Shown: positions 1-10,724, numbered from the stretch's first letter. The stretch is DNA of 64,000 bases from Gammaproteobacteria bacterium HGW-Gammaproteobacteria-1 (GCA_002840095.1 PGZL01000008.1:248001-312000), one strand, 5' to 3'. Translations and numbers: made by a program. The notes: generated from the letters alone by a model not told the origin.

Positions 1-287
1 TGTTCTCCCGGGTGGGTGTGGGCGATGACGGGTCGATGGTGTTCCATCCGGGCAACAGCAAGGCGGGCGACTACGTCGAGCTGCGCTTCGAGATGAACAC
101 GCTGCTGGTGCTGTCCACCTGCCCGCATCCGCTTGATCCCAACCCGCAGTACGCGCCGAAGCAGGTGCAGCTGTCGGCATGGCGTTCCGAGCCGCCGGCG
201 GCGGACGATTACTGCCGCAATTTCCGTCCGGAGAACACGCGCGGTTTCTACAACACCGAAATCATGTTTCGTTGGGAGGGGCCATGA
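1..287 (+). CDS. DUF1989 protein, probable carboxyguanidine deiminase subunit (3' part)
   Basis: Only the last 94 residues are present; the 5' end lies upstream of the window. The visible part has the family pattern FHPGNSKAGDYVELRFEMN followed by STCPHPLDPNP, which matches the C-terminal half of urea amidolyase-associated protein 1 (DUF1989). Homologues of this pair have been shown to form a carboxyguanidine deiminase (CgdA/CgdB) that removes ammonia from carboxyguanidine to give allophanate. Its stop overlaps the ATG of the next gene (ATGA), so the two are translationally coupled. Function is inferred from family and context; which subunit it is cannot be decided here. Confidence 0.8.
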   Translation, partial: FSRVGVGDDGSMVFHPGNSKAGDYVELRFEMNTLLVLSTCPHPLDPNPQYAPKQVQLSAWRSEPPAADDYCRNFRPENTRGFYNTEIMFRWEGP

Positions 288-928
288 GCATAGTTGCAAG
301 CACGCTGAACCCGGCCCAGGCGGTGTACGACTACACCATACCCGCCGGCGAGCCGTGGATGTACGAGGTGAAACAGGGCCAGGTGATCCGCATGGTGGAT
401 CTGGAAGGCAACCAGGCGGTGGACACGCTGTTCTACAGTGCGGCCGATCCGAGTGAGCGTTACGATGCCCAGGCGACGATCCGCGCCCAGGGCAACATCT
501 ACCTGTCCACCGGCTCGGTGCTGCTGTCGACGGAAGGGCGGCCCATGCTGACCGTCGTTGCCGACACCTGCGGCCGCCACGATACCCTGGGCGGCGCCTG
601 TGCCGCGGAGAGCAACACCGTGCGTTATGCGCTGAAGACGCGCTCCATGCACAGCTGCCGCGACAACTATCTCATCGCCCTGGCGGAATGGGGCAACGGG
701 ATGAACAAGCGCGATCTCACCAGCAACGTCAACTTCTTCATGAACGTGCCGGTGACGCAGGACGGCGGCCTCACCTTCGCCGACGGCATCTCGGCGCCGG
801 GCAAGTACGTGGAGCTGCGCGCGGAGATGGACGTGTTGGTGCTGATCTCCAACTGTCCGCAGTTGAACAACCCCTGCAATGCCTACAACCCGACCCCGGC
901 GCAAATCCTGATCTGGGACGTTGTGTAG
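284..928 (+). CDS. DUF1989 protein, probable second carboxyguanidine deiminase subunit
   Basis: A 214-residue protein starting at the ATG that overlaps the previous stop. It is a DUF1989 paralogue of its neighbour: the segment [21 protein letters not shown] parallels the upstream protein's C-terminus. A Cys/His-rich stretch, [17 protein letters not shown], is a plausible metal-binding region. Known family members, long called urea amidolyase-associated protein 2, form with the first subunit a heteromeric carboxyguanidine deiminase producing allophanate and ammonia. The gene is followed by a 118-bp gap holding the riboswitch-like element and then the carboxylase, which fits a guanidine rather than a urea pathway. 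Confidence 0.85.
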   Translation: MSIVASTLNPAQAVYDYTIPAGEPWMYEVKQGQVIRMVDLEGNQAVDTLFYSAADPSERYDAQATIRAQGNIYLSTGSVLLSTEGRPMLTVVADTCGRHDTLGGACAAESNTVRYALKTRSMHSCRDNYLIALAEWGNGMNKRDLTSNVNFFMNVPVTQDGGLTFADGISAPGKYVELRAEMDVLVLISNCPQLNNPCNAYNPTPAQILIWDVV

Positions 929-943
929 CACCAACAAAAAAGA

Positions 944-990
944 CTGTGGGACGACCCGCAGCTCTCTCACCCATGCCGGGACGGCCCGGC
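944..990 (+). promoter_or_regulatory. Guanidine-II (mini-ykkC) riboswitch candidate
   Basis: Two hairpins, each with an ACGR tetraloop, separated by 13 nt. Hairpin 1 is CTGTGGG-ACGA-CCCGCAG (944-961; 7 bp, one G-U pair). Hairpin 2 is GCCGGG-ACGG-CCCGGC (975-990; 6 perfect pairs). Twin stems capped by ACGR are the defining consensus of the guanidine-II riboswitch. It lies 56 nt upstream of the carboxylase ATG, whose ribosome site (AGGTGGAG) is at about 1035-1042, so control of translation of the carboxylase is likely. The match is by eye, not by a covariance model. Confidence 0.8.
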
Positions 991-1046
991 CCCTCGACCG
1001 TAAGACTCGCCGCCAGCGCGGCCAGCAGAATGACAGGTGGAGAGAC

Positions 1047-4000
1047 ATGTTCGACAAGATTCTGATTGCCAACCGCGGCGCCATTGCCTGCCGCATCATC
1101 CGCACCCTGAAGAAGATGGGCATCAAGTCGGTGGCCGTGTATTCCGAGGCCGACCGCCACTCGCTGCACGTGCGCGAGGCGGACGAGGCCATCTGCGTCG
1201 GTCCGGCGCCGGCGGCGGAAAGTTACCTGCGCCAGAACGTGATCCTGGATGCTGCCAGGCAGAGCGGGGCCCAGGCGATCCATCCGGGCTACGGCTTTCT
1301 CAGCGAGAACGCCGCCTTCGCCGAGGCCTGCGCGGCGGCGGACATCGCCTTCATCGGCCCGACGCCGCGGCAGATGCGCGACTTCGGTCTCAAGCACACC
1401 GCGCGCGAACTGGCCCAGGCCAACGGCGTACCCCTGCTGCCGGGCAGCGGCCTGCTCGACGACGTGGCCCACGCCACGCGTGAGGCCTCTCGCATCGGCT
1501 ACCCGGTGATGCTGAAGAGCACCGCCGGCGGCGGCGGCATCGGCATGCAGCTGTGCTGGAGCGAGCAGGAACTTATCGATGCCTTCCATTCGGTGGAGCG
1601 GCTGGCGCGCAACAATTTTTCCCAGGGCGGCATCTTCCTGGAGAAGTACGTGGAGATCGCCCGCCACATCGAGGTGCAGATCTTCGGCGACGGCCAGGGC
1701 AATATCGCCGCCTTGGGCGAGCGCGATTGCTCGGTGCAGCGGCGCAACCAGAAGGTGATCGAGGAGACCCCGGCGCCGGGTCTCAGCGACGAAACCCGGG
1801 CACGCCTGTATGCGGCGGCGATCAAGCTGGGCCAGGCGGTGCAGTACCGTTCCGCCGGCACCGTCGAGTTCGTGTTCGACGTGAAGAGCGGCGAGTTCTA
1901 TTTCCTGGAGGTGAACACCCGTTTGCAGGTGGAGCACGGCGTCACCGAGAAGGTGAGCGGCGTCGACCTGGTGGAATGGATGGTGCGCACCGCCGCCGGC
2001 GAGCCGCCTGCACTGAACACCTATGTGCACAAGCCCGTCGGTCACTCGGTGCAGGTGCGCCTCTATGCCGAGGACCCGGGCAAGAATTTCCAGCCCAGCA
2101 GCGGCCTGCTCACCGAGGCCTGCTTCCCGGACAATTTGCGGATCGATACCTGGGTGGAGAGCGGCAGCGAGGTGTCGGCGTATTACGATCCGATGCTCGC
2201 CAAGGTCATCAGTCACGCCGCCAGCCGCGAACAGGCCATCGTGCAGCTTGATGTGGCCCTGGCGCAGACGCGGCTCCACGGCATCGAAACCAATCTCGCC
2301 TATCTGCGCCAGGTGCTGGCCGACGAGGTGTTTGCGGCGGGCGAGCAGTACACGCGCTATCTCGGCAGCTTCGCCTACGCGGCGCACACGGTGGAAGTGT
2401 TGCAGCCGGGCACGCAGTCCATGATCCAGGACTATCCGGGCCGTACCGGCTATTGGGACGTGGGCGTGCCGCCGTCGGGTCCGATGGACCACTACGCCTT
2501 CCGCCTCGCCAACCGCATCGTCGGCAATGGCGAAGGCACCGCGGCGCTGGAGCTGACGGTCACCGGGCCCACCCTGCGCTTCAACACCGATACGGTGATC
2601 GCGCTCACCGGCGCCATGATGAAGGCGGAACTGGACGGCGCGCCGATCGACTACTGGAAGCCCGTTGCGGTCAACGCGGGCAGCGTGCTCCGGCTGCGCG
2701 GCATCCAGGGCGGCGGCAACCGCACCTATCTTTCCGTGCAGGGCGGCTTCGACGTGCCCGACTACATGGGCAGCAAGTCCACCTTCACCCTGGGCCAGTT
2801 CGGCGGTCACGGCGGCCGTGTGCTGCGCGTGGGCGACGTGCTGCGCCTCACCGGCGCCGTGGCCGACAGTCGCCGCGGCGCACCGGTGCCGCAAGCGCTG
2901 GTGCCGGACTATGCCGCCACCTGGGAGGTGGCGGTGATGTACGGTCCGCACGGCGCGCCCGACTTCTTCACCGCCGAGGACATCGCCACCTTCTTCGCCA
3001 CCGAGTGGGAGGTGCACTACAACTCCTCGCGTACCGGCGTGCGCCTCATCGGCCCCAAGCCGCAGTGGGCGCGCAAGGACGGCGGCGAGGCCGGCCTGCA
3101 TCCGTCGAACATTCACGACAATGCCTATGCCGTCGGCGCGGTGGATTTCACCGGCGACATGCCGGTGATCCTCGGCCCCGACGGCCCCAGCCTGGGCGGC
3201 TTCGTCTGCCCCGTCACCATCGTGCAGGCGGAGTTGTGGAAGGTGGGCCAGTTCCGGCCCGGCGACCGGGTGCGCTTCAAGGCCATAGACGTGGCCGAGG
3301 CGAACCGGCTGGAGCAGGCGCAGGATGCGGCGATCCATACGCTGGCCGCAGCCGACCTGAAAGCGCAGGCCTTCGTGACCGCCGGGGGCGAGGTGCAGCC
3401 GGTGTTGCGGGAGATCGCCGCCCAGGCCGAGCGCCCGGCGGTGGTCTACCGTCAGGCCGGCGACCGTTACCTGCTGGTGGAGTACGGTCCGCTGGTGCTC
3501 GATCTGGAACTGCGCTTTCGCGTGCAGGCTTTGCTGGAGCATCTGCGTGCGCAACACATGCCGGGCATCATCGACATGACGCCGGGCATACGCTCGCTGC
3601 AATTGCACTACGACGCGCGCGTCATCGGCCAGCAGGAATTGTTGCAGCAGCTGATCGCCGCCGAGGCGCAGCTGCCGTCGGTGGACGACATGGCGGTGGC
3701 GTCGCGCATCGTGCACCTGCCGCTGTCCTGGGATGACCCGGCCACGCGCCTCGCCATCGACAAGTACATGCAGTCGGTGCGCCCCGACGCGCCCTGGTGT
3801 CCGAGCAACATCGAGTTCATCCGCCGCATCAACGGCCTCGACTCGATAGACGAGGTGAAGCGCATTGTGTTCGAGGCCAGCTATCTGGTGATGGGCCTGG
3901 GCGACGTCTATCTCGGCGCGCCGGTGGCGACGCCGCTGGACCCGCGCCATCGCCTGGTGACCACCAAGTACAACCCGGCGCGCACCTGGACGCCGGAGAA

Positions 4001-4661
4001 CGCCGTCGGCATCGGCGGCGCCTATATGTGCGTCTACGGCATGGAGGGCCCCGGCGGCTATCAGTTCGTCGGCCGCACGGTGCAGATGTGGAACCGTTAC
4101 CGGCAGACCACTAACTTCACCGACGGCAAGCAGTGGCTGCTGCGTTTCTTCGATCAAATCCGTTTCTATCCGGTGAGCGGCGAGGAGCTGCTGCGCATGC
4201 GCGAGGATTTCCCTCACGGCGGCGTCGCGGTGAAGGTGGAACACAGCGAACTGCGTCTGGCCGATTACCGTCGCTTTCTCGCCGCCAACGACGCATCGAT
4301 CGGTGCATTCAAGCAGAAGCAGCAGGCGGCCTTCGAGGCCGAGCGCGAACGCTGGGAACAGAGCGGCCAGGCCCACTACGACAGCGACCCGGCCGGCGAT
4401 GCCGCGGGCAGCGATGCGGCGCTGGATATCCCGCCCGGCTGCATCGCCGTCGCCTCGCCCGTGACCGGCAGCGTGTGGCACATCCCGATCAAGGCCGGTG
4501 ATCGCGTCGCACTGGATCAGGAGCTGGTGGTGGTGGAGGCGATGAAGATGGAGATACCGATCAACGCCGACGAGGCGGGCGAGGTGATCGAGGTGTTGTG
4601 CGCCCAGGGCAGCCCGGTGTCCGCCGGACAGGCCCTCATCATTGTGCGACCGGAGGTGTGA
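1047..4661 (+). CDS. Biotin-dependent urea/guanidine carboxylase
   Basis: A 1204-residue multidomain carboxylase. The N-terminal biotin carboxylase domain (about 1-450) shows [21 protein letters not shown], the ATP loop [11 protein letters not shown] and [13 protein letters not shown]. The middle (about 480-1050) is the carboxyltransferase region related to allophanate hydrolase subunits KipA/KipI. The C-terminus is a biotin carrier domain with EAMKMEIP, the biotinylated Lys being about residue 1167. The start at 1047 follows AGGTGGAG and gives the usual [11 protein letters not shown] opening. Family members carboxylate urea to allophanate or guanidine to carboxyguanidine. The adjoining DUF1989 deiminase genes and guanidine-II-like element favour guanidine; this is inference from context. 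Confidence 0.92.
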   Translation: MFDKILIANRGAIACRIIRTLKKMGIKSVAVYSEADRHSLHVREADEAICVGPAPAAESYLRQNVILDAARQSGAQAIHPGYGFLSENAAFAEACAAADIAFIGPTPRQMRDFGLKHTARELAQANGVPLLPGSGLLDDVAHATREASRIGYPVMLKSTAGGGGIGMQLCWSEQELIDAFHSVERLARNNFSQGGIFLEKYVEIARHIEVQIFGDGQGNIAALGERDCSVQRRNQKVIEETPAPGLSDETRARLYAAAIKLGQAVQYRSAGTVEFVFDVKSGEFYFLEVNTRLQVEHGVTEKVSGVDLVEWMVRTAAGEPPALNTYVHKPVGHSVQVRLYAEDPGKNFQPSSGLLTEACFPDNLRIDTWVESGSEVSAYYDPMLAKVISHAASREQAIVQLDVALAQTRLHGIETNLAYLRQVLADEVFAAGEQYTRYLGSFAYAAHTVEVLQPGTQSMIQDYPGRTGYWDVGVPPSGPMDHYAFRLANRIVGNGEGTAALELTVTGPTLRFNTDTVIALTGAMMKAELDGAPIDYWKPVAVNAGSVLRLRGIQGGGNRTYLSVQGGFDVPDYMGSKSTFTLGQFGGHGGRVLRVGDVLRLTGAVADSRRGAPVPQALVPDYAATWEVAVMYGPHGAPDFFTAEDIATFFATEWEVHYNSSRTGVRLIGPKPQWARKDGGEAGLHPSNIHDNAYAVGAVDFTGDMPVILGPDGPSLGGFVCPVTIVQAELWKVGQFRPGDRVRFKAIDVAEANRLEQAQDAAIHTLAAADLKAQAFVTAGGEVQPVLREIAAQAERPAVVYRQAGDRYLLVEYGPLVLDLELRFRVQALLEHLRAQHMPGIIDMTPGIRSLQLHYDARVIGQQELLQQLIAAEAQLPSVDDMAVASRIVHLPLSWDDPATRLAIDKYMQSVRPDAPWCPSNIEFIRRINGLDSIDEVKRIVFEASYLVMGLGDVYLGAPVATPLDPRHRLVTTKYNPARTWTPENAVGIGGAYMCVYGMEGPGGYQFVGRTVQMWNRYRQTTNFTDGKQWLLRFFDQIRFYPVSGEELLRMREDFPHGGVAVKVEHSELRLADYRRFLAANDASIGAFKQKQQAAFEAERERWEQSGQAHYDSDPAGDAAGSDAALDIPPGCIAVASPVTGSVWHIPIKAGDRVALDQELVVVEAMKMEIPINADEAGEVIEVLCAQGSPVSAGQALIIVRPEV

Positions 4662-4662
4662 G

Positions 4663-6465
4663 ATGGAATTGTCACTGGATATCGCCGGTCTGCGCGCCGC
4701 TTACCGCGACGGCCGTTACACCGTAACGCAGGTGCTGGACGAGGTGTTGCGCCGCATCGACTCCGCACCGCAACTCAACGTCTGGATCACGCGGCTGACG
4801 CGGGAGCAGGTGATGGATTATGTGGCGCGGCTGGCCGGGCGCAGGCCCGGCGAGCTGCCGCTGTACGGCATTCCTTTCGCCATCAAGGACAACATCGATC
4901 TGGCCGGGGTGCCCACCACCGCGGCCTGTGCCGAGTATGCCTACACGCCCGCCGAGTCGGCCTTCGTGGTGCAGCGCCTGATCGATGCCGGCGCCATCCC
5001 CGTCGGCAAGACCAACCTGGATCAGTTCGCCACCGGCCTCAACGGCACGCGCTCGCCCTATGGCGTCTGTGCCAACCCGTTCAACCCGGACTACATCGCC
5101 GGCGGTTCGTCATCCGGTTCGGCGGTGAGCGTGGCGCAGCAGCTGGTGAGCTTTTCCCTCGGCACCGATACCGCCGGTTCGGGCCGTGTGCCGGCCGCCT
5201 ACAACAACCTCATCGGCCTCAAGCCGACCCGCGGCCTCTTGTCCACCCGCGGCGTGGTGCCCGCCTGCCGCTCTCTCGATTGCGTGTCGGTGTTCGCCTT
5301 CAATGCCCAGGATGCGCAGAGCGTATTCGAGGTGGCGGCGGCCTATGACCGCGAGGAGCCTTTTGCGCGCCCGGCGGAGACGCCGCGCCTGGGCAGCCGC
5401 GGCGTGCCGGCGCAGGGATTCCGCTTCGGCGTGCCGCGGGCCGATCAACTGGAGTTCTTCGGTGACGAGGCTTACGCCCGCCTGTTTGCGCAGTCGGTGC
5501 GCCAGCTGGAGGCCCTGGGCGGCGTGCCGGTGGAAATCGACTTTGCCCCGTTTCTCGCCGCCGCGCGCCTGCTCTACGAGGGACCGTGGGTGTCCGAGCG
5601 CTACGCGGCCATCGAGGACTTCATCGGCCGGCATGCCGACGCGCTGTTGCCGGTGACGCGCGCCATCATCGAAGGGGGCGCGCGCCCCGGCGCGGTGGAT
5701 GCCTTCAAGGCGAGCTATCGCCTGGCGGAGTTGTGCCGGCAGAGCGAGCGGGTGTGGGAGCAGGTGGACGTGATGCTGACGCCGACGGCGGGCACCCACT
5801 ACAGCGTCGCGCAGATGCTGGCCGAGCCGATCAGGTGCAACAGTGATCTCGGTTACTACACCAATTTCATGAATCTGCTCGACCTGGCCGCGGTGGCGGT
5901 ACCCAGCGGATTCACCGAAAGCAGCCTGCCCTTCGGCATCACCCTGGTGGCGCCGGCCTTTACCGATGGCGACCTGCTGCGCCTGGCGGCGCGCCTGCAT
6001 GCAGCGGCGGAAACCGGCGCCGGCCTGGCCCGCACCGCGGTGCCGGCGTCCGAACCGGCAGCAGGTGTGGCCGGCGACGAGATGGCCATCGCGGTGTGCG
6101 GGGCCCACATGGGCGGGCTGCCGCTCAACGAGGAGCTGACCGGCCGCGGCGGCCGCCTGCTCATGCGCACCCGCACCGCACCCTGTTACCGCCTCTATGC
6201 CCTGCCCGGCGGACCGCCGGTACGGCCCGGTCTGGTGCGGGTGGATGAAGGCGGCGGCGCCATCGAGCTGGAGGTATGGAGCCTGCCGCGCTGGGCGGTG
6301 GGGGGATTCATGGCCGGTATTCCGGCGCCCCTGGCCATCGGCCGGGTGCAGCTGGAAGACGGCGGCGCCGTGGCCGGGTTCGTTTGCGAGGCCTACGCCG
6401 CGGCGGCGGCGGAGGATGTCACGGCCCTGGGCGGCTGGCGCGCCTATCTGGGCCGCGCCTCCTGA
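4663..6465 (+). CDS. atzF: Allophanate hydrolase
   Basis: A 600-residue enzyme converting allophanate to CO2 and two ammonia. The amidase-signature domain (about 1-450) carries the Ser-cisSer-Lys triad: Lys75 in PFAIKDNIDLAG, the cis-Ser in IAGGSSSGSAVS near 150, and nucleophile Ser173 in GTDTAGSGRVPA. The C-terminal 130 residues (from about EMAIAVCGAHMGG) are the second AtzF domain, so the protein is full length. The ATG follows the carboxylase stop by one base, which indicates tight coupling. It is the last step of the pathway whether the entry substrate is urea or guanidine, and the operon ends here. Confidence 0.93.
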   Translation: MELSLDIAGLRAAYRDGRYTVTQVLDEVLRRIDSAPQLNVWITRLTREQVMDYVARLAGRRPGELPLYGIPFAIKDNIDLAGVPTTAACAEYAYTPAESAFVVQRLIDAGAIPVGKTNLDQFATGLNGTRSPYGVCANPFNPDYIAGGSSSGSAVSVAQQLVSFSLGTDTAGSGRVPAAYNNLIGLKPTRGLLSTRGVVPACRSLDCVSVFAFNAQDAQSVFEVAAAYDREEPFARPAETPRLGSRGVPAQGFRFGVPRADQLEFFGDEAYARLFAQSVRQLEALGGVPVEIDFAPFLAAARLLYEGPWVSERYAAIEDFIGRHADALLPVTRAIIEGGARPGAVDAFKASYRLAELCRQSERVWEQVDVMLTPTAGTHYSVAQMLAEPIRCNSDLGYYTNFMNLLDLAAVAVPSGFTESSLPFGITLVAPAFTDGDLLRLAARLHAAAETGAGLARTAVPASEPAAGVAGDEMAIAVCGAHMGGLPLNEELTGRGGRLLMRTRTAPCYRLYALPGGPPVRPGLVRVDEGGGAIELEVWSLPRWAVGGFMAGIPAPLAIGRVQLEDGGAVAGFVCEAYAAAAAEDVTALGGWRAYLGRAS

Positions 6466-6506
6466 GCGGAACGGAGGGCGGCCTGCCGCCCTCCGCGCTG
6501 CACCGC

Positions 6507-6749
6507 TTAGGGCAGGCGTTGTTCCAGTTCGGCGATCTTCTTTTCCAGTTCTTCCAGCTTGGCCCGGCTGCGTGCCAGCACGCGGGCCTGGGCGTCGAAT
6601 TCGTCCCGCGTGACCAAATCCAGCTTCTCGAACTGGGCGCGCAGCACGGCATGAAAGTTCTTTTCGGCATCCTGCGCCAGGGCGTGCAGTCCCGGCGGCA
6701 GCGCCCCGGCGAGGCGGCGGGAGAGTTCGTCGATGAAGTGCGTATCCAT
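6507..6749 (-). CDS. ubiK: Ubiquinone biosynthesis accessory factor UbiK (BMFP family)
   Basis: An 80-residue protein with the family opening MDTHFIDELSRRLAGALPPG, a central AQDAEKNFHAVLRAQFEKLDLVTRDEFD and a C-terminal coiled coil ending KLEELEKKIAELEQRL. UbiK (YqiC) forms trimers, binds lipid and the UbiJ SCP2 protein, and helps aerobic ubiquinone synthesis. The start at 6749 was chosen because the family begins there; longer in-frame extensions are not conserved-looking. It is transcribed away from the nitrogen-regulated operon, with the NtrC-like sites lying between the two. Confidence 0.85.
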   Translation of the reverse strand: MDTHFIDELSRRLAGALPPGLHALAQDAEKNFHAVLRAQFEKLDLVTRDEFDAQARVLARSRAKLEELEKKIAELEQRLP

Positions 6750-6808
6750 GGGGTGTTCACAGGTTGTGGAATGTGGGGGCAAGTGTACGCGATCTGCGCT
6801 ACACGTTA

Positions 6809-6856
6809 TGCACCATAACTGTGCGCTACGGAGGACAAGCAGGCACATATTGGTGC
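6809..6856 (+). promoter_or_regulatory. Two NtrC-like binding sites
   Basis: Site 1 (6809-6825) reads TGCACCATAACTGTGCG: GCAC, seven bases, GTGC, the spacing of enteric NtrC sites. Site 2 (6843-6856) is GCACATATTGGTGC, like a classical site but one base short in the spacer. Both lie 65-115 bp upstream of the sigma-54-type promoter at 6922, the usual enhancer distance. NtrC itself is not in the window. Confidence 0.6.
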
Positions 6857-6921
6857 GCCCCATTCTGGAACGCCTTCAGTAATAGTTACGTAACATTATG
6901 AATTGCCGCGTTTAATTCCAC

Positions 6922-6938
6922 TTGGCACAGGCGATGCA
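6922..6938 (+). promoter_or_regulatory. Sigma-54 (-24/-12) promoter
   Basis: TTGGCACAGGCGATGCA matches the sigma-54 consensus TGGCAC-N5-TTGCA: GG and GC are exactly 10 bases apart, with one mismatch (A for T) in the -12 element. It is 56 bp upstream of the porin start and would drive porin-glnK-amtB under nitrogen limitation together with the NtrC-like sites. Confidence 0.7.
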
Positions 6939-6993
6939 ATAAGTTTCTTGCGCAGTTTTGTACGCAACCCATTCCAAACCGAGGAGAGAAACG

Positions 6994-7746
6994 ATGAGCA
7001 GCATGTTGAAGAAATCTGTACTGGGTTCCGCCGTTGCCCTGGCCCTGCTGGCCGGTGGCCAGGCTGTCGCCTCCGAGCTGACCGCCAACGCAGGCATCGT
7101 GTCCAACTACGTGTACCGTGGCGAGACCCAGAACGGTGACCTGTCCGCCATCCAGGGCGGCATCGACTACAGCCACGATTCCGGCTTCTACGTCGGCACC
7201 TGGAGCTCCAGCCTGAACGCCGCCAGCGGCTACGAGATGGACATCTACGCCGGTTACGGTTTCGAAGTCAGCGGCATCGGCATGGACGTCGGCTACATCT
7301 CCTACATGTACCCCATGGGCGAAACCAACGGTGACCCCTCCACCGAGAACAAGTATGACTTCCAGGAGATCTACGTCGGCGCCAGCTACGGCATGTTCAG
7401 CGCCAAGTACTCCTACTCCGACAACTACCTGGGCCACAGCGAGTACGCTGCGGACGGCGCCAAGAAGGCTGCCTACTACCTGGAGCTGGGCATGGACTAC
7501 CCGCTGAGCGACGAGATGACCCTGGGTCTGCACGTGGGCCAGAAGGCCGGCGCCTTCTTCGACGTCGACGCCTCCCAGTGCACCACCACCATCTGCGACG
7601 GCGCCGTGACCGACTACAGCGTCAGCCTGAGCAAGGGTGAGTTCAGCTTCAAGGTCAGCAACATGGACAACAAGAAGTCCTCCGTTGCCGCCCAGTCCGA
7701 CAACTTCCGCGTAATCGTCGGCTACACCCACGACATCGCGCTGTAA
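6994..7746 (+). CDS. TorF-family putative porin (gcw_chp family)
   Basis: A 250-residue outer-membrane protein with a signal peptide (MSSMLKKSVLGSAVALALLAGGQAVAS, cleavage after AVAS) and alternating beta-strand sequence typical of the TorF/gcw_chp family, opening SELTANAGIVSNYVYRGETQ. The start follows GAGGAGAGAAACG. It is the first gene after the sigma-54-type promoter and precedes glnK-amtB, an arrangement seen in many proteobacteria, so it probably admits a small nitrogen compound across the outer membrane. The specific substrate is unknown. Two Cys residues near the C-terminus (ASQCTTTICDG) may form a disulfide loop. Confidence 0.82.
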   Translation: MSSMLKKSVLGSAVALALLAGGQAVASELTANAGIVSNYVYRGETQNGDLSAIQGGIDYSHDSGFYVGTWSSSLNAASGYEMDIYAGYGFEVSGIGMDVGYISYMYPMGETNGDPSTENKYDFQEIYVGASYGMFSAKYSYSDNYLGHSEYAADGAKKAAYYLELGMDYPLSDEMTLGLHVGQKAGAFFDVDASQCTTTICDGAVTDYSVSLSKGEFSFKVSNMDNKKSSVAAQSDNFRVIVGYTHDIAL

Positions 7747-7759
7747 GTAATCCAATCCC

Positions 7760-7782
7760 GGGGCCGCCGTTGCGGCGGCCCC
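7760..7782 (+). other. Intercistronic hairpin between porin and glnK
   Basis: GGGGCCGCC-GTTGC-GGCGGCCCC, a perfect 9-bp GC stem without a T-run. It may stabilise the porin message or partly block read-through into glnK-amtB, giving unequal expression. It is not a typical full terminator. Confidence 0.5.
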
Positions 7783-7798
7783 TCCCAGGAGGAGTTGA

Positions 7799-8140
<342 letters not shown>

Positions 8141-8154
8141 CGGAGGATGCGACG

Positions 8155-9402
<1,248 letters not shown>

Positions 9403-9427
9403 CGCCCCTCTCCTCTATAGGCGCATT

Positions 9428-9459
9428 GGCGGGCATCGTGAGATGCCCGCCATTTTTTT
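9428..9459 (+). terminator. Rho-independent terminator after amtB
   Basis: A perfect 10-bp stem GGCGGGCATC / GATGCCCGCC with a GTGA tetraloop followed by ATTTTTTT. It closes the porin-glnK-amtB operon. Confidence 0.9.
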
Positions 9460-9465
9460 AGACTC

Positions 9466-9590
9466 AGATAAAAGAGTAAAGATACAAGATACAAGTGGAT
9501 GAGCTCGCTGCGCTCGTAGTGTTTTGAATTCAAAATCGCGCGCGTAGCGCCCATCCTCCCTTGTATCTTTTCTCTTGCATCTTGTATCTC
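9466..9590. repeat. Palindromic intergenic repeat, family F (GATACAAG type), copy 1
   Basis: The left arm (9466-9494) contains AAAGATACAAGATACAAG and the right arm (9560-9590) contains CTTGTATC...CTTGTATCTC. The loop carries GAGCTCGCTGCGCTCG and GTGTTTTGAA, which recur in the loop of the copy at 29767-29864. It occupies the gap between amtB and the CDGSH gene. Confidence 0.75.
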
Positions 9591-9631
9591 TCGTCGTGGA
9601 GGCGGCAGCCTTCACCATTCCACGAAGCTTC

Positions 9632-9868
9632 TTACAGCGCCTTGTGCGTCCCGTCGCAGTGCGGCGACTTGCCGCTGCGGCGGCAGCCGCACAGCCATAC
9701 CTTGCCCTTTTCCGTGAGGGTGAATTTCTGCGGGGTGAGCCCCGTACCGCTGTGGGAGCCGTCGCAAAAAGGCTGGCTTTTGGAGCGACCGCAGCCGCAC
9801 CACCAGTAGTCTCCGGCTTCCAGCTCCAGGACGTAGGGTTTCTTCTGGGTGATTTCAGGTTCGCTCAT
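9632..9868 (-). CDS. CDGSH iron-sulfur domain protein with two CDGSH motifs
   Basis: A 78-residue protein with two CDGSH-type [2Fe-2S] motifs: CGCGRSKSQPFCDGSH and CGCRRSGKSPHCDGTH. Each supplies three Cys and one His for a cluster, so one chain can hold two clusters, a known small bacterial subclass. The start at 9868 (MSEPEITQKK) follows ACGAGGC; a 20-residue upstream extension is possible but unlikely. The role is presumably redox or iron/sulfur homeostasis. It is divergent from the FetA-type gene, which also concerns iron. Confidence 0.88.
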   Translation of the reverse strand: MSEPEITQKKPYVLELEAGDYWWCGCGRSKSQPFCDGSHSGTGLTPQKFTLTEKGKVWLCGCRRSGKSPHCDGTHKAL

Positions 9869-9951
9869 GTTGGCCTCGTTCTGCTTTTTCGTAATGATCC
9901 CGTAGAATGAATCGACGTCCTTAACCATAGTTGACGGCGGAGCCTTACCCC

Positions 9952-10590
9952 ATGGTGGGGTGCGGGCCGTCTGATTCCAAGCAGGAGATCATCCTGAACC
10001 TGTTGCGCTTGAAGGGGGTGGCCAGCCACTCCATGAGTATTCCCGCGCTGGAAGTGGCGGCGGGGGAGTGCGTCTGTCTCTCGGGGCCGTCCGGCGCGGG
10101 CAAGAGCCTGCTGCTGCGGGCCATCGCCGATCTCGATCCCCATGACGGCGAGGTCTGGCTCGACGGCCGCGAGTCGCGCGAGTTTGTACCGCGTGACTGG
10201 CGCCGCCAGGTCGGCATGCTGCCGGCGGAAAGCCAGTGGTGGCGCGAGCGGGTGGGGGAACATTTTGCCGAGGTGGATGAGACGCGCTGGCAGGCCCTGG
10301 GCTTCGGCCGCGAAACCCTGGACTGGGAGGTGGCGCGCTGCTCCACCGGTGAGCGGCAGCGCCTGGCCCTGCTGCGCCTGCTGGCCAACAAGCCGCGCGT
10401 ACTGCTGCTGGACGAACCCACCGCCGCCCTGGACCCGGCGTCGGTGCAGAGCGTCGAGGCCATGGTGGCGGCCTATCGCGAGGAACACCGGGCAGCCGTG
10501 CTGTGGGTAAGTCACGACCCGGCCCAGATGCAACGCGTGGCGAGCCGCCAGGTCCGCATCGTGGCCGGCCGGCTGGAGGAGGCGGCATGA
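9952..10590 (+). CDS. fetA: ABC transporter ATPase, FetA/YbbL type
   Basis: A 212-residue ATPase with Walker A GPSGAGKS, signature CSTGERQR, Walker B VLLLDEPT and a switch His in WVSHDP. Small size and partnership with a FetB-type permease point to the FetAB family, linked in E. coli to iron export and resistance to oxidative stress. ATG 9952 was chosen because CGGAG lies 9 bases upstream; a TTG at 9931 would add seven residues. The normally adjacent permease gene is separated by 154 bp holding a palindromic repeat. Confidence 0.82.
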   Translation: MVGCGPSDSKQEIILNLLRLKGVASHSMSIPALEVAAGECVCLSGPSGAGKSLLLRAIADLDPHDGEVWLDGRESREFVPRDWRRQVGMLPAESQWWRERVGEHFAEVDETRWQALGFGRETLDWEVARCSTGERQRLALLRLLANKPRVLLLDEPTAALDPASVQSVEAMVAAYREEHRAAVLWVSHDPAQMQRVASRQVRIVAGRLEEAA

Positions 10591-10610
10591 ATCCAAAAAA
10601 AGCGCTTGCT

Positions 10611-10724
10611 CTCGCCAAGACGCCAAGCACGCCAAGAACACCCTATCGCACCAGGCAATGGCCACGCCTGGCCTCAACGGCTACCTTGTTTCCTGCTTTC
10701 TCTGCGCCTTGGCGTCTTGGCGAG
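10611..10724. repeat. Palindromic intergenic repeat, family E (CGCCAAG type), copy 1
   Basis: The left arm begins CTCGCCAAGACGCCAAG (10611) and the right arm ends CTTGGCGTCTTGGCGAG (10708-10724), a perfect 17-bp outer pairing with a loop of about 80 nt. It sits between fetA and fetB, genes that are usually contiguous. A second copy is at 26510-26691. Confidence 0.85.

Noticed and set aside
771-4481. 1236-codon open frame antisense to the carboxylase gene
   Set aside because: Arg/His/Ala-rich composition and no domain; a GC-rich shadow of the real gene.
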